Below, piece after piece: positions 1 through 6,385 of a DNA stretch of 10,318 bases. This stretch comes from an uncultured Eubacteriales bacterium. Its GTDB lineage: Bacteria > Bacillota > Clostridia > Oscillospirales > Oscillospiraceae. A program made the position numbers and the translations under genes. The notes beneath the pieces were generated by a model. It did not search any database. It was not told the origin of the DNA and saw nothing but the letters and a program-made list of their open reading frames with translations. Within the stretch, counting starts at the first letter, position 1; each line of letters starts with the position of its first letter. The stretch spans positions 1 through 10,318 of the forward strand of contig USQL01000081.1 of assembly GCA_900556935.1 (NCBI GenBank). The letters are read 5' to 3'.

Positions 1-24
1 TATTTCTTCGGGTCTAAGTTCCAT
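1..24 (-). CDS. atpA: ATP synthase F1 subunit alpha, N-terminal fragment
   Basis: Only the first eight codons lie in the window (MELRPEEI, read leftward from an ATG at 24-22); the gene runs off the left edge. This opening is typical of bacterial F1 alpha subunits, and the position directly after atpH is the canonical operon order. A weak purine-rich ribosome binding site (AGCAGGGA) precedes the ATG, and 18 bases separate it from the atpH stop. Alpha forms the non-catalytic nucleotide-binding part of the F1 hexamer. The identification rests on a short stretch plus context. Confidence 0.85.
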
Positions 25-42
25 ACAGTCCCTGCTTTCTCG

Positions 43-582
43 TCAGAGTACGGTGTTTTTCAGCAGCTCACGGACGGATTCCATTCGGTGAGAAATGGTA
101 TCATCCAGCCGCTGCCCATCATAATCCAGGCGAACGCCGCCCAGACAGGTGGGGTCAACCCGATTCACCAGAACAATGGTCTTTCCGGTGAGCCGGGTCA
201 GCTTCTGAGTCAGTGCCTGGAACTGCGCTTCCGTTAGGGGAACGGCGGTGACAGCCCGGACGCTCAGAATATTGTTGTCTTCGTTGTAGTGCTTTTCATA
301 GCTTTCACAGCAGTGGGAGAAGTGATGCATATAGCCCTTTTCCGTCAGAATCTTCAGGAAGTTCAGAAGATATTGGTTGATCTTCCCGCGGAAGCTGTCG
401 TCCAGGACCTGGCAGCGCTCCTGCTTCGGGATGGCGTGGCTGCTGAGCAGCTGGATAAACCCGGGCTCCTGGCGAAAGCTTTCGTTCAGAGCCTTCAGTT
501 CCTCCAGAATGGTGTCCTGCAGACCTTCGCTTTGGGCCAGCTCATAAAGGGCCTCTCCGTAAACGCTTCCAACCTGGGTCAT
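43..582 (-). CDS. atpH: ATP synthase F1 subunit delta
   Basis: The product is 179 residues, the usual length for the delta (OSCP-like) subunit, which links the top of the F1 alpha/beta hexamer to the b-subunit peripheral stalk. The N-terminal region (about 1-105) has the expected helical-bundle character and starts MTQVGSVYGEALYELAQ, matching the family pattern of a short lead followed by a YAxALxxLA-like helix. The C-terminal part carries the typical segment around residues 135-160 (LVNRVDPTCLGGVRL), similar to the family's 'vDpsiiGGi' signature. The start ATG overlaps the atpF stop in an ATGA, so translation is probably coupled. There is no strong independent ribosome binding site, only GGGTGAT inside atpF. 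Confidence 0.95.
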   Translation of the reverse strand: MTQVGSVYGEALYELAQSEGLQDTILEELKALNESFRQEPGFIQLLSSHAIPKQERCQVLDDSFRGKINQYLLNFLKILTEKGYMHHFSHCCESYEKHYNEDNNILSVRAVTAVPLTEAQFQALTQKLTRLTGKTIVLVNRVDPTCLGGVRLDYDGQRLDDTISHRMESVRELLKNTVL

Positions 583-1088
583 ACGTTATCACCCAATTCG
601 TCGATGAAGCGGTCGATGAGACCGGACTGGTCGGAGTCCGCCAGCTCCTTTTCCACGACCTTTCCGGCAATGGCCAGGGCCAAGTCGGAAATTTCGTTCT
701 TTGCGTCGTTAATTGCCTTCTTCTTTTCCTGGGCGATGTCCGCGCTGGCCTTGCTCTTAATCTGGGCAGCGGCCTGCTGGGCCTCGCCGATGATTTTCTC
801 GCTGCGCTCGGAAGCGGTCTTCTGGGCGGAAGTGAGAATTTCATTGGCCTTGGCATTGGCCTGGAGCATGTTTTCCTCGTAGGTTTTCTTAATGCTCATG
901 GCCTCGTCCTTGGCGGCCTTCGCGTCGGAGATTTCCTTGTCCGCGGCGCTGCGGCGCTGGTCGAGAACGGCCAGAATCTTATCCAGGAAAAACTTTTTGA
1001 CGATCAGCATCTGGATAAACAGATTGCAGATGTTGGCAATCAGGGTGACAGGTTCCACCGCCACAAGGGACTGATAAAGTGCCTCCAT
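579..1088 (-). CDS. atpF: ATP synthase Fo subunit b
   Basis: The product is 169 residues. It has one N-terminal membrane segment (about 14-35) followed by a long charged, alanine-rich, heptad-like coiled coil (about 36-150), the architecture of the peripheral-stalk b subunit that holds subunit a and F1 static against the rotor. The ATG at 1088 is preceded by AAGGAGG at 1096-1102 with good spacing, which fixes the start. It lies between atpE and atpH and overlaps atpH by four bases. The membrane segment carries Asn and Gln (NICNLFIQ), common in b subunits near the membrane contact with subunit a. A single b gene is present here, suggesting a b2 homodimer as in most heterotrophic bacteria. Confidence 0.95.
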   Translation of the reverse strand: MEALYQSLVAVEPVTLIANICNLFIQMLIVKKFFLDKILAVLDQRRSAADKEISDAKAAKDEAMSIKKTYEENMLQANAKANEILTSAQKTASERSEKIIGEAQQAAAQIKSKASADIAQEKKKAINDAKNEISDLALAIAGKVVEKELADSDQSGLIDRFIDELGDNV

Positions 1089-1099
1089 TGATTTGCCTC

Positions 1100-1135
1100 C
1101 TTCCGGTATATTTAAGAGTACTGTGATTCCGGAAG
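1100..1135 (-). promoter_or_regulatory. Intercistronic hairpin between atpE and atpF
   Basis: A perfect 7-bp inverted repeat (CTTCCGG at 1100-1106, CCGGAAG at 1129-1135) with a 22-base loop fills nearly the whole atpE-atpF gap. In the transcript it begins two bases after the atpE stop, and its 3' arm abuts and shares one base with the atpF ribosome binding site (1096-1100). No U-run follows, so it is not a classic terminator. It could protect the 3' end of upstream atpE mRNA or limit atpF translation, in line with the much higher need for c than b subunits; that role is inference. Confidence 0.45.
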
Positions 1136-1136
1136 A

Positions 1137-1418
1137 TTAGCCCAGGAACTTCATGAACTGGCCGGGTGCGAAGAAGATCAGCAGAAGGCCGGTAACGAAG
1201 CCGTAGATACCGGTGGTCTCGGAAAGGGCAACGCCCAGAATCAGGGTGCTGGTGACATCACCCTTGCACTCGGGCTGACGGCCGATGGCCTCACAGGCAC
1301 GGGCAACAGCGTTGCCTTCGCCGATACCAGGGCCGACACCGGCGATCAGAGCCAGGCCGGAGCCGATGGCGCAGCCGGCCAGTGCGATACCTTTTGCCAA
1401 TACAGTGTAATCGTTCAT
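1137..1418 (-). CDS. atpE: ATP synthase Fo subunit c, Na+-type two-carboxylate motif
   Basis: The start is the ATG at 1418, because AGGAGG at 1428-1433 lies 9 bases upstream. A longer in-frame start at 1472 would add an 18-residue basic extension with no ribosome site, so it is rejected. The 93-residue product is a two-helix hairpin (about 8-40 and 55-85) with the conserved cytoplasmic loop Arg47-Gln48-Pro49. The ion-binding carboxylate is Glu67 in helix 2, followed by Thr68, Thr69 and Tyr72. Helix 1 has Glu34 in GPGIGEGN, where Ilyobacter or Propionigenium has Gln32. Hydroxyl residues after the Glu plus a second carboxylate match the Na+-binding rotor described for Fusobacterium nucleatum. 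Proton-type rings usually have a hydrophobic residue in place of Thr68. Na+ coupling is therefore predicted but not shown. Confidence 0.95.
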   Translation of the reverse strand: MNDYTVLAKGIALAGCAIGSGLALIAGVGPGIGEGNAVARACEAIGRQPECKGDVTSTLILGVALSETTGIYGFVTGLLLIFFAPGQFMKFLG

Positions 1419-1486
1419 AGAATTTAGCCTCCTATTTTTTTGTGCTTTGCATTGGTGTTTGCTTTTATTCAAATGGCCGCTTTGGT
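1419..1486 (-). promoter_or_regulatory. A/U-rich translation initiation region of atpE
   Basis: The 68 bases between atpB and the atpE start give a transcript leader dominated by A and U, with a run of A residues directly before a perfect AGGAGG (1428-1433) placed 9 bases from the ATG. It is the strongest ribosome site in the operon. An A/U-rich unstructured leader is also how E. coli boosts c-subunit translation. The sequence and spacing are seen directly; a role in stoichiometry control is inferred. Confidence 0.5.
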
Positions 1487-2371
1487 TTAGCCCGCGGCCT
1501 GTTTGATGAAGATAGTGGTCAGGGTGCAGAAGATAAAGGCCTGGATGCAGCCGCTGAACCAGTCAAAGTAGAAGCTGGTGATGGCGGGAATACCGACGGT
1601 CAGCCAGGGGAAGCTGGCAAAAATGCCGCCAAAGCTGGAAAGAAGTCCCAGCACACCCAGCACCGCCAGAACAATGCCGCCGATGAACAACCCCTTCTTG
1701 CCCTTGGTTTTCCCCAGGAAAATCAGAACGCCGCCTAAGATAGCCACCGCAATGGCAACCACCCGGTTGGAGCCCAGCGCGCCAAAGAGGGCGTAGCTGG
1801 CAGCGGTCAGGGAGCCGTAAATCAGAGCACTGATTACGGTGCCGGACAGGATGTTGCCGAAGTGACGGCAGGCCATGCTGATGGGGGTAAAGAGCTCACT
1901 CATTACATTGATGGGGGCCATCAGGAAGATGGGGTCCAGGAAGCCCTTGAGATACCCGCCGATGCCGGAGGCCTTAATCTTGTGGTAGGTGATGAGCACA
2001 AATACCACCAGCGCCCAGGCAAGCTCGGTCATCAGGTCTGCCGTGGGGCTCCAGATGCCGACTAAGCTTATGAGGTTGGAAACAATACTGGTAACGAAAA
2101 TGGTGCCGACCAGGGGAATGTACCGGTCAAACTCCGTCCCCATTTTGTCGTGCACAAAGTCTACCAGGGCGTTTACAATGGTCTCCGCCACGGCCTGCTT
2201 CCGGGAAATCCCGGTGACCTTCAGCCCGGAGCCCAGCCAGATGCACAGCACCGAGATAATCAGCATCACAAGCCAGCTGACAACCAGGGTCTGGGTAATG
2301 TGGACGGTTCCGAGCACGGGAACATTTTCGAAGGTGGCGAGAATTTTTGCGCCGTTGATTGACATTTCCAT
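1487..2371 (-). CDS. atpB: ATP synthase Fo subunit a, with extra membrane hairpin
   Basis: The product is 294 residues and is the stator channel subunit that passes ions to the c ring. The essential Arg is Arg169 in CRHFGN, matching the family's LRLFGN around E. coli Arg210. The last helix carries Gln277 in CIQAFIF, matching E. coli Gln252 in LQAFIF. GAGGTGA upstream of the ATG at 2371 decides the start over a second Met two codons in. Arg-to-Gln spacing is 108 residues, against 42 in E. coli. The extra stretch (about 203-247) is two strongly hydrophobic Gly-rich segments joined by a basic KTKGKK loop, so it looks like an inserted transmembrane hairpin. The frame is open throughout and the C-terminus is normal, so this is not a frameshift artefact. 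Subunit identity is secure; the role of the insert is unknown. Confidence 0.95.
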   Translation of the reverse strand: MEMSINGAKILATFENVPVLGTVHITQTLVVSWLVMLIISVLCIWLGSGLKVTGISRKQAVAETIVNALVDFVHDKMGTEFDRYIPLVGTIFVTSIVSNLISLVGIWSPTADLMTELAWALVVFVLITYHKIKASGIGGYLKGFLDPIFLMAPINVMSELFTPISMACRHFGNILSGTVISALIYGSLTAASYALFGALGSNRVVAIAVAILGGVLIFLGKTKGKKGLFIGGIVLAVLGVLGLLSSFGGIFASFPWLTVGIPAITSFYFDWFSGCIQAFIFCTLTTIFIKQAAG

Positions 2372-2415
2372 AGGGAATAATCACCTCATCCGAATCTTTC
2401 TGTATAGAGTCTTTG

Positions 2416-2907
2416 TTATGCCTCGAAGGGGCCCAGGTTTTCTTCCGTCTCTTCGGGAGCCTCTTCCGCCGGGGCTTTCGCGGGAGACTTGGGGGCAGCT
2501 TCCTGCGCGGGGAAGAGCTTGCCCTTCAGCTGCAGGTGGTAAATCACCACATTGGGGAAGAACAGGGGAATTGCCGCGGCCAGCACATTGACATGGGGCA
2601 GGAAGAACGCCGCAATCACCCAAAGAATCTGGATAATCTTGCGCAGGTTGTAGCCGTTGCGGACCTTGGCCTTCATGACCTTTTCGTCCTCAATACCGGT
2701 GGCATTCTGAATGGTAATGCACATCAGCGCAAAATTCAGAACCGCCATGGCCGTGCCGCCGACGGTGCCGGTGACGACGGATATCCCAAAGCTGCCGATT
2801 TCCAGGAAGGATAAAAGCCAGAAAACCGCAATCTGAATTCCGGCGCAAAGGCTGCTTCCCAGGGCAATGCGTTTCACTTCCCTGCGGGAAGCGGGTTGTA
2901 AATGCAT
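2416..2907 (-). CDS. atpI: ATP synthase subunit I (AtpI family)
   Basis: The 163-residue predicted membrane protein has four hydrophobic segments (about 14-35, 39-66, 90-104 and 106-127), the pattern of the AtpI family encoded at the head of F-type ATPase operons. Family members are implicated in c-ring assembly and are not part of the core enzyme. The ribosome site AAAGGAG lies 9 bases before the ATG at 2907. An additional tail (about 131-163), rich in Ala, Pro and Glu, follows the last helix and is probably a disordered cytoplasmic extension. Sequence conservation in this family is low, so the call rests on topology, length and position between atpZ and atpB. Confidence 0.8.
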   Translation of the reverse strand: MHLQPASRREVKRIALGSSLCAGIQIAVFWLLSFLEIGSFGISVVTGTVGGTAMAVLNFALMCITIQNATGIEDEKVMKAKVRNGYNLRKIIQILWVIAAFFLPHVNVLAAAIPLFFPNVVIYHLQLKGKLFPAQEAAPKSPAKAPAEEAPEETEENLGPFEA

Positions 2908-2934
2908 GTATCAGATCTCCTTTCCGTAATCTGC

Positions 2935-3192
2935 TTAATCATGACTGTTAAAGCTGACACCGGGGTCCCGGGATTCTTTTTTATGCCCGGAGGCTTCCAG
3001 CATTGCTCTGGCTGTGTCCCGGAATCCGATGGCCGCGGTAAATAGCCCGCAGAAAATCCCAACGGGGAGAACCCAGCCGCCCCAGCCGCATTTTTCCTGC
3101 AGCCAGACAGCCAGCATAATAAAACCAATCAGAGGAAACACAACGGATATCCCAAACTGGGGAATCCAAACAAGTAAACTCCACTGCTTCAT
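2935..3192 (-). CDS. atpZ: AtpZ-like small membrane protein (AtpZ/AtpI family)
   Basis: The 85-residue product has two transmembrane segments (about 7-30 and 38-57) and a charged C-terminal tail. The pattern PQFGISVVFPLIGF, WLQEK and a Gly-rich second helix resembles the 'ATPase gene 1'/AtpZ family found as the first gene of many F-type ATP synthase operons. AAGGAGG (3199-3205) lies 6 bases before the ATG. It is the promoter-proximal gene here, 27 bases upstream of atpI. AtpZ has been linked to assembly or divalent-cation handling together with AtpI in some bacilli, but its role is not settled. The symbol is assigned on family resemblance and position. Confidence 0.75.
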   Translation of the reverse strand: MKQWSLLVWIPQFGISVVFPLIGFIMLAVWLQEKCGWGGWVLPVGIFCGLFTAAIGFRDTARAMLEASGHKKESRDPGVSFNSHD

Positions 3193-3214
3193 GCAAATCC
3201 TCCTTGCTCCGCTT

Positions 3215-3243
3215 ATTGTACCGCAAATTGTTCATTCTTGCAA
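3215..3243 (-). promoter_or_regulatory. Possible second, downstream atp promoter
   Basis: On the minus strand TTGCAA (3238-3243, four of six) is spaced 17 bases from TACAAT (3215-3220, five of six). A start here would give a leader of only about 15-17 bases, just enough for the AAGGAGG site of atpZ. It is weaker than the upstream promoter and could be chance in A+T-rich DNA. Confidence 0.3.
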
Positions 3244-3248
3244 GGAAA

Positions 3249-3277
3249 ATTATTCATCACTTTTGGGAATTTGTCAA
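3249..3277 (-). promoter_or_regulatory. Sigma-A-type promoter of the atp operon
   Basis: Read on the minus strand, a perfect TTGACA (-35, 3272-3277) is followed after exactly 17 bases by AATAAT (-10, 3249-3254; five of six match TATAAT). It lies 57 bases upstream of the atpZ ATG in A+T-rich DNA and points into the operon. No other strong candidate feeds the seven-gene operon within the window. Confidence 0.75.
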
Positions 3278-3394
3278 AAAATTATTCCTGGAATTCGGGG
3301 ATGAATCATGTATTTGTAAAAATTTTTCCCAAACCACTTTCCAATTCTACGAAAATATAGTAAACTGAAAAGAAAGTAGAAAGAAAAAATTTTG

Positions 3395-3433
3395 CGGCTG
3401 CTCGATTGGCGTTGAATGCCTGACGCGCAGCCG
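3395..3433 (+). promoter_or_regulatory. Inverted repeat in the recD2 leader
   Basis: CGGCTGC (3395-3401) and GCAGCCG (3427-3433) form a perfect 7-bp stem around 25 bases, and the interior can itself fold (GGCGTT at 3409-3414 against AATGCC at 3415-3420, with a G-U pair, or a nested GCGT/ACGC pair). It lies 10 bases before the AAAGGA ribosome site (about 3443-3448) and stands out as G+C-rich in an A+T-rich intergenic region. No T-run follows, so it is not an obvious terminator. It could be an operator or an RNA leader element; the function is unknown. Confidence 0.4.
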
Positions 3434-3456
3434 GGAAATGAGAAAGGATAAGGGCA

Positions 3457-5667
3457 TTGACACAGGAGCTGGAAATTTTGCAGGGGACCATCGAAGCGGT
3501 GGTATACCAGAATTATGACAATGGCTACAGCGTTCTTCGGCTGAACGTGGGAGAAAAGCAGGCGGTGACCGTGGTGGGGACCATCCCGCTGCCCGTGGTG
3601 GGGGAGCGGCTGATGGTGACGGGGAAATGGAGCACCCATTCCAACTATGGCCGCCAGTTCGAGGCGGAGTTCCTGGAGCGGCTTCTTCCGGAGACCGCGG
3701 CTCAGATTCAGGCCTATCTTGCCGGACGGGTGGTCAAAGGCATCGGCCCGGTTTCGGCGGCCCGGATTGTGGCCAAATTCGGAGACAAGACCCTGGAAAT
3801 TATGGAGCGGGAGCCCATGCGTCTGGCGGAGGTCTCCGGTATTTCCGAGGCCCGGGCGAAGGCCATCGGCGAGGAGTTCCGGGTCCGGGTGGGCATGCGC
3901 CAGCTCATGGAGTTTTTTGCCCAGCATCAGCTCCCGGCGGAGCTTGCCCTGCGGGCCTATAAGCTCTTTGGGGAGAGCACGGCGGACCTGCTGTATGACG
4001 ATCCCTATTTGTTGATGGAGGAGGGACTGGAGGCTCCCTTTGGGGCGGTGGACCGGTTCGCCATTGAGTTGGGGGTCGCCGGGGACGACCCCCGCCGGGT
4101 GGAGGCGGGCATCCTTTTCCAGCTCCAATACAATCTGACCGTGGGCCACAGCTTCCTGCCGGAAAAGAAACTGGTGGATTCCACCTCCCAGCTGCTGAGC
4201 CTGGAGCCGGAGACCATTGCCCAGGGCCTGGAGCGGCTGCTGGAGGCCGGGCGTGTGGTGCGGGATGTGCTGGCCGAGATTACGGTGGACTACCTCCCGG
4301 AGCTCCACGAGGCGGAGGTCTACACCACCATGCGCCTGCGGGAGCTTGCCAAAATGGCCTTCCCGGAGCCCGAGGACCTGGAGGAGCGGATTGAACAGGT
4401 CTCTCAGGAGAGCGGCATCGAGTATTCCGCGGAGCAGACCCAGGCCATTCGGGAGGCGGCCACCTCCGGCCTGCTGCTGATTACCGGCGGCCCGGGCACC
4501 GGCAAAACGACGCTTTTGACGGGCATATTGTCCCTGCTTGGGAATATGCAGCTGAAATGCCTGGTGGCGGCCCCTACGGGTCGGGCGGCCAAGCGCATGG
4601 CGGAGGTCACCGGTGAGGAGGCCTCCACAATTCACCGCCTTTTGGAGGCGGGCATTGATCAGAATACCGGCAAAATGTATTTTGCCCGGGATGAGGACAA
4701 TCCCCTGAAAGCCGACGCGGTCATTGTAGACGAAATGTCCATGGTGGATATCCGCCTGATGCACCACCTGCTGCGGGCCATTCCCAGGGGGAAACGCCTG
4801 ATTCTCGTAGGGGACCCGGACCAGCTGCCCCCGGTGGGGCCTGGCTCACCCTTTGGAGACATGCTGCGCAGCGGCTGCCTGCCGGCAGCACGGTTGACGG
4901 AAATCTTTCGCCAGGCCCAGCAGAGCCTGATTGTCATGAACGCCCATAGAATCAACCGGGGGGAACTGCCGGACCTGAAAAACGTCAAAAGTGACTTCTT
5001 CTTCATGCGCAGAAATTCGGAGGAGGAGCTGACCCGGCTGATTCGGGACCTGTGCACCACCCGGCTTCCTAAGAATATGGGCATTCCCCCGGAGCAGATT
5101 CAGGTCCTGTCACCCACGCGAAAGGGCGGTGTAGGCACTGTGGCCCTGAATAAGCTCCTGCAAAGCGCCCTGAACCCGCCGTCCCCGGACAAGCAGGAGC
5201 ATGCCTACGGAGACTATACCTTCCGGAAAGGGGACCGGGTGATGCAGATTCGCAATAACTACGATATCGTCTGGAAGAAAAGCGACAGCACCGCCGCAGG
5301 AACCGGAATTTTTAACGGCGACGTGGGCATTATCCGGGAGATTGACCGGAACAAGGAGAGCGTCAGGGTGCTCTACGATGACCGGGAGGCGGAATACGAC
5401 TTCGCCCAGCTGGGGGAGCTGGAGCCCGCCTTCGCCATTACGGTACATAAAAGCCAGGGCAGCGAGTACCGGGCGGTGATTCTGACGGCCTGGGGCGGCT
5501 CCCCCTATCTTCTGAGCCGGAGTGTGCTTTATACCGCGGTGACAAGGGCCAAGGAGCTGCTCATCATCGTGGGCCGGGAGGAGACCATCGCCGCTATGAC
5601 CGCCAACGCCCAGAAAAACAAGCGGTATACGGGCCTGAAATTACGGCTCCAGGGGAAAGTAGGATGA
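3457..5667 (+). CDS. recD2: RecD2-type ATP-dependent 5'-3' DNA helicase (SF1B)
   Basis: The 736-residue product is full length for RecD2, the RecBC-independent RecD-like helicase of Gram-positives, linked to repair and replication-fork maintenance. It has an N-terminal OB-like region (about 7-75), a helix-hairpin-helix region (about 85-155) and the SF1 core. Core motifs are: Q-motif around Gln327, Walker A GGPGTGKT (344-351), Walker B Asp425-Glu426, GDPDQLPP (452-459), motif IV Arg485, an SH3-like segment from about 592, VHKSQGSE (663-670), and the YTAVTRAK motif with Arg697. All catalytic residues appear intact. The start is a TTG at 3457, chosen because AAAGGA lies 8 bases upstream and translation begins right before the conserved N-terminal block; no in-frame ATG fits. 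It overlaps comFC by four bases. A TATAGT at 3356-3361 could be its -10 but lacks a convincing -35. Confidence 0.93.
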   Translation: MTQELEILQGTIEAVVYQNYDNGYSVLRLNVGEKQAVTVVGTIPLPVVGERLMVTGKWSTHSNYGRQFEAEFLERLLPETAAQIQAYLAGRVVKGIGPVSAARIVAKFGDKTLEIMEREPMRLAEVSGISEARAKAIGEEFRVRVGMRQLMEFFAQHQLPAELALRAYKLFGESTADLLYDDPYLLMEEGLEAPFGAVDRFAIELGVAGDDPRRVEAGILFQLQYNLTVGHSFLPEKKLVDSTSQLLSLEPETIAQGLERLLEAGRVVRDVLAEITVDYLPELHEAEVYTTMRLRELAKMAFPEPEDLEERIEQVSQESGIEYSAEQTQAIREAATSGLLLITGGPGTGKTTLLTGILSLLGNMQLKCLVAAPTGRAAKRMAEVTGEEASTIHRLLEAGIDQNTGKMYFARDEDNPLKADAVIVDEMSMVDIRLMHHLLRAIPRGKRLILVGDPDQLPPVGPGSPFGDMLRSGCLPAARLTEIFRQAQQSLIVMNAHRINRGELPDLKNVKSDFFFMRRNSEEELTRLIRDLCTTRLPKNMGIPPEQIQVLSPTRKGGVGTVALNKLLQSALNPPSPDKQEHAYGDYTFRKGDRVMQIRNNYDIVWKKSDSTAAGTGIFNGDVGIIREIDRNKESVRVLYDDREAEYDFAQLGELEPAFAITVHKSQGSEYRAVILTAWGGSPYLLSRSVLYTAVTRAKELLIIVGREETIAAMTANAQKNKRYTGLKLRLQGKVG

Positions 5668-6368
5668 AATACATTCTCTATCTGTGGTATGGCCTGCTGG
5701 ACCTGCTTTTTCCGCCCAGGTGCGCACTGTGCGACCGGCTGCTTGACGAACATGAAACGGATTTCTGCGACAGCTGCCGGAAAACGGCCCCGGATTTTCC
5801 GGCTCTCCCGGAAAAATCCCATCCGGATAGAAAAACAAAGCTCCAATTTCTTGACAGTTTCACCGCAGTCTGGTACTATAAAGGGAAAGCCCGGGATGCC
5901 GTTCTCCGCCTGAAGTTCCATGGGCGGACGGATTTGGCCGCACCCTTGGGGCGCAGGCTGTCCATGGCACTTCTGCGGGACCATCCGGAGGGCTTCGACT
6001 GCGTTACCTGGGTGCCCGTAAGCACTCTGCGCAGACTGCGCCGTGGCTACGACCAGGGCCAGCTCCTGGCCAGGTCCGTTGCCGCGGAACTTGGGATGGA
6101 GCCCTGCGGGCTTTTGAAGAAGGTACGCAATAACCGTCCCCAATCCTCCCTTAGTGGGGAGCAGCGCAAGGGAAACGTACTGGGAGTATACCAATTTTCC
6201 GGGAAAATGCCCATTGCCGGAAAACGCATTCTTTTGATTGACGATGTGTTTACCACCGGCTCTACGGCAGAGGAGTGCGCCCGTGTGCTTTTGACGGCAG
6301 GGGCAAAAAGCGTTTCCTGCGGCACGGTTGCCGCTGCCCAGAAACAGCCCGATGAAACGGCTGGATAA
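5664..6368 (+). CDS. comFC: ComFC/GntX-family phosphoribosyltransferase-fold protein
   Basis: The product is 234 residues. The N-terminus has a four-cysteine zinc module (Cys20, Cys23, Cys35, Cys38). The C-terminal type I phosphoribosyltransferase domain has the PRPP-binding signature RILLIDDVFTTGST (188-201, with Asp193-Asp194 and Thr197-Thr201), and the family motifs LKFHG (83-87) and RGYDQ (127-131) are intact. ComFC-type proteins are needed for natural transformation in several bacteria and act on or with incoming single-stranded DNA; their chemistry is unresolved. The ATG overlaps the recD2 TGA (ATGA), so translation is probably coupled to the helicase. In Bacillus the usual partner is the ComFA helicase; none is seen here. 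Family assignment is secure, but a role in competence is not shown by this window. Confidence 0.9.
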   Translation: MKYILYLWYGLLDLLFPPRCALCDRLLDEHETDFCDSCRKTAPDFPALPEKSHPDRKTKLQFLDSFTAVWYYKGKARDAVLRLKFHGRTDLAAPLGRRLSMALLRDHPEGFDCVTWVPVSTLRRLRRGYDQGQLLARSVAAELGMEPCGLLKKVRNNRPQSSLSGEQRKGNVLGVYQFSGKMPIAGKRILLIDDVFTTGSTAEECARVLLTAGAKSVSCGTVAAAQKQPDETAG

Positions 6369-6385
6369 ATCGATTATTTTTGTAT

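Noticed and set aside
1419..1472. 18-residue N-terminal extension of the c subunit from an ATG at 1472
   Set aside because: The extension is highly basic, unlike c subunits, and would bury the AGGAGG ribosome site that serves ATG 1418.
2912..2933. 5-bp inverted repeat (CAGAT/ATCTG) around the atpI ribosome site
   Set aside because: The stem is short and A+T-containing, easily due to chance, and leaves the ribosome site in the loop.
3333..3361. Possible recD2 promoter with -10 TATAGT at 3356-3361
   Set aside because: The -10 matches five of six, but no -35 resembling TTGACA is found at 16-18 bases, so it is not listed as a promoter.
3438..3518. Short plus-strand ORF (about 26 codons) beginning at ATG 3438 and overlapping the recD2 start
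   Set aside because: It has no clear ribosome site, is out of frame with recD2, and mostly overlaps its coding sequence. A leader peptide role cannot be supported.
3274..4767. Long minus-strand open frame (497 codons) opposite recD2
   Set aside because: It is antisense to the complete recD2 gene with all helicase motifs, its product is low-complexity and His/Gln/Gly/Leu-rich without recognisable motifs, and it has no ribosome site. It is a G+C-rich shadow frame.
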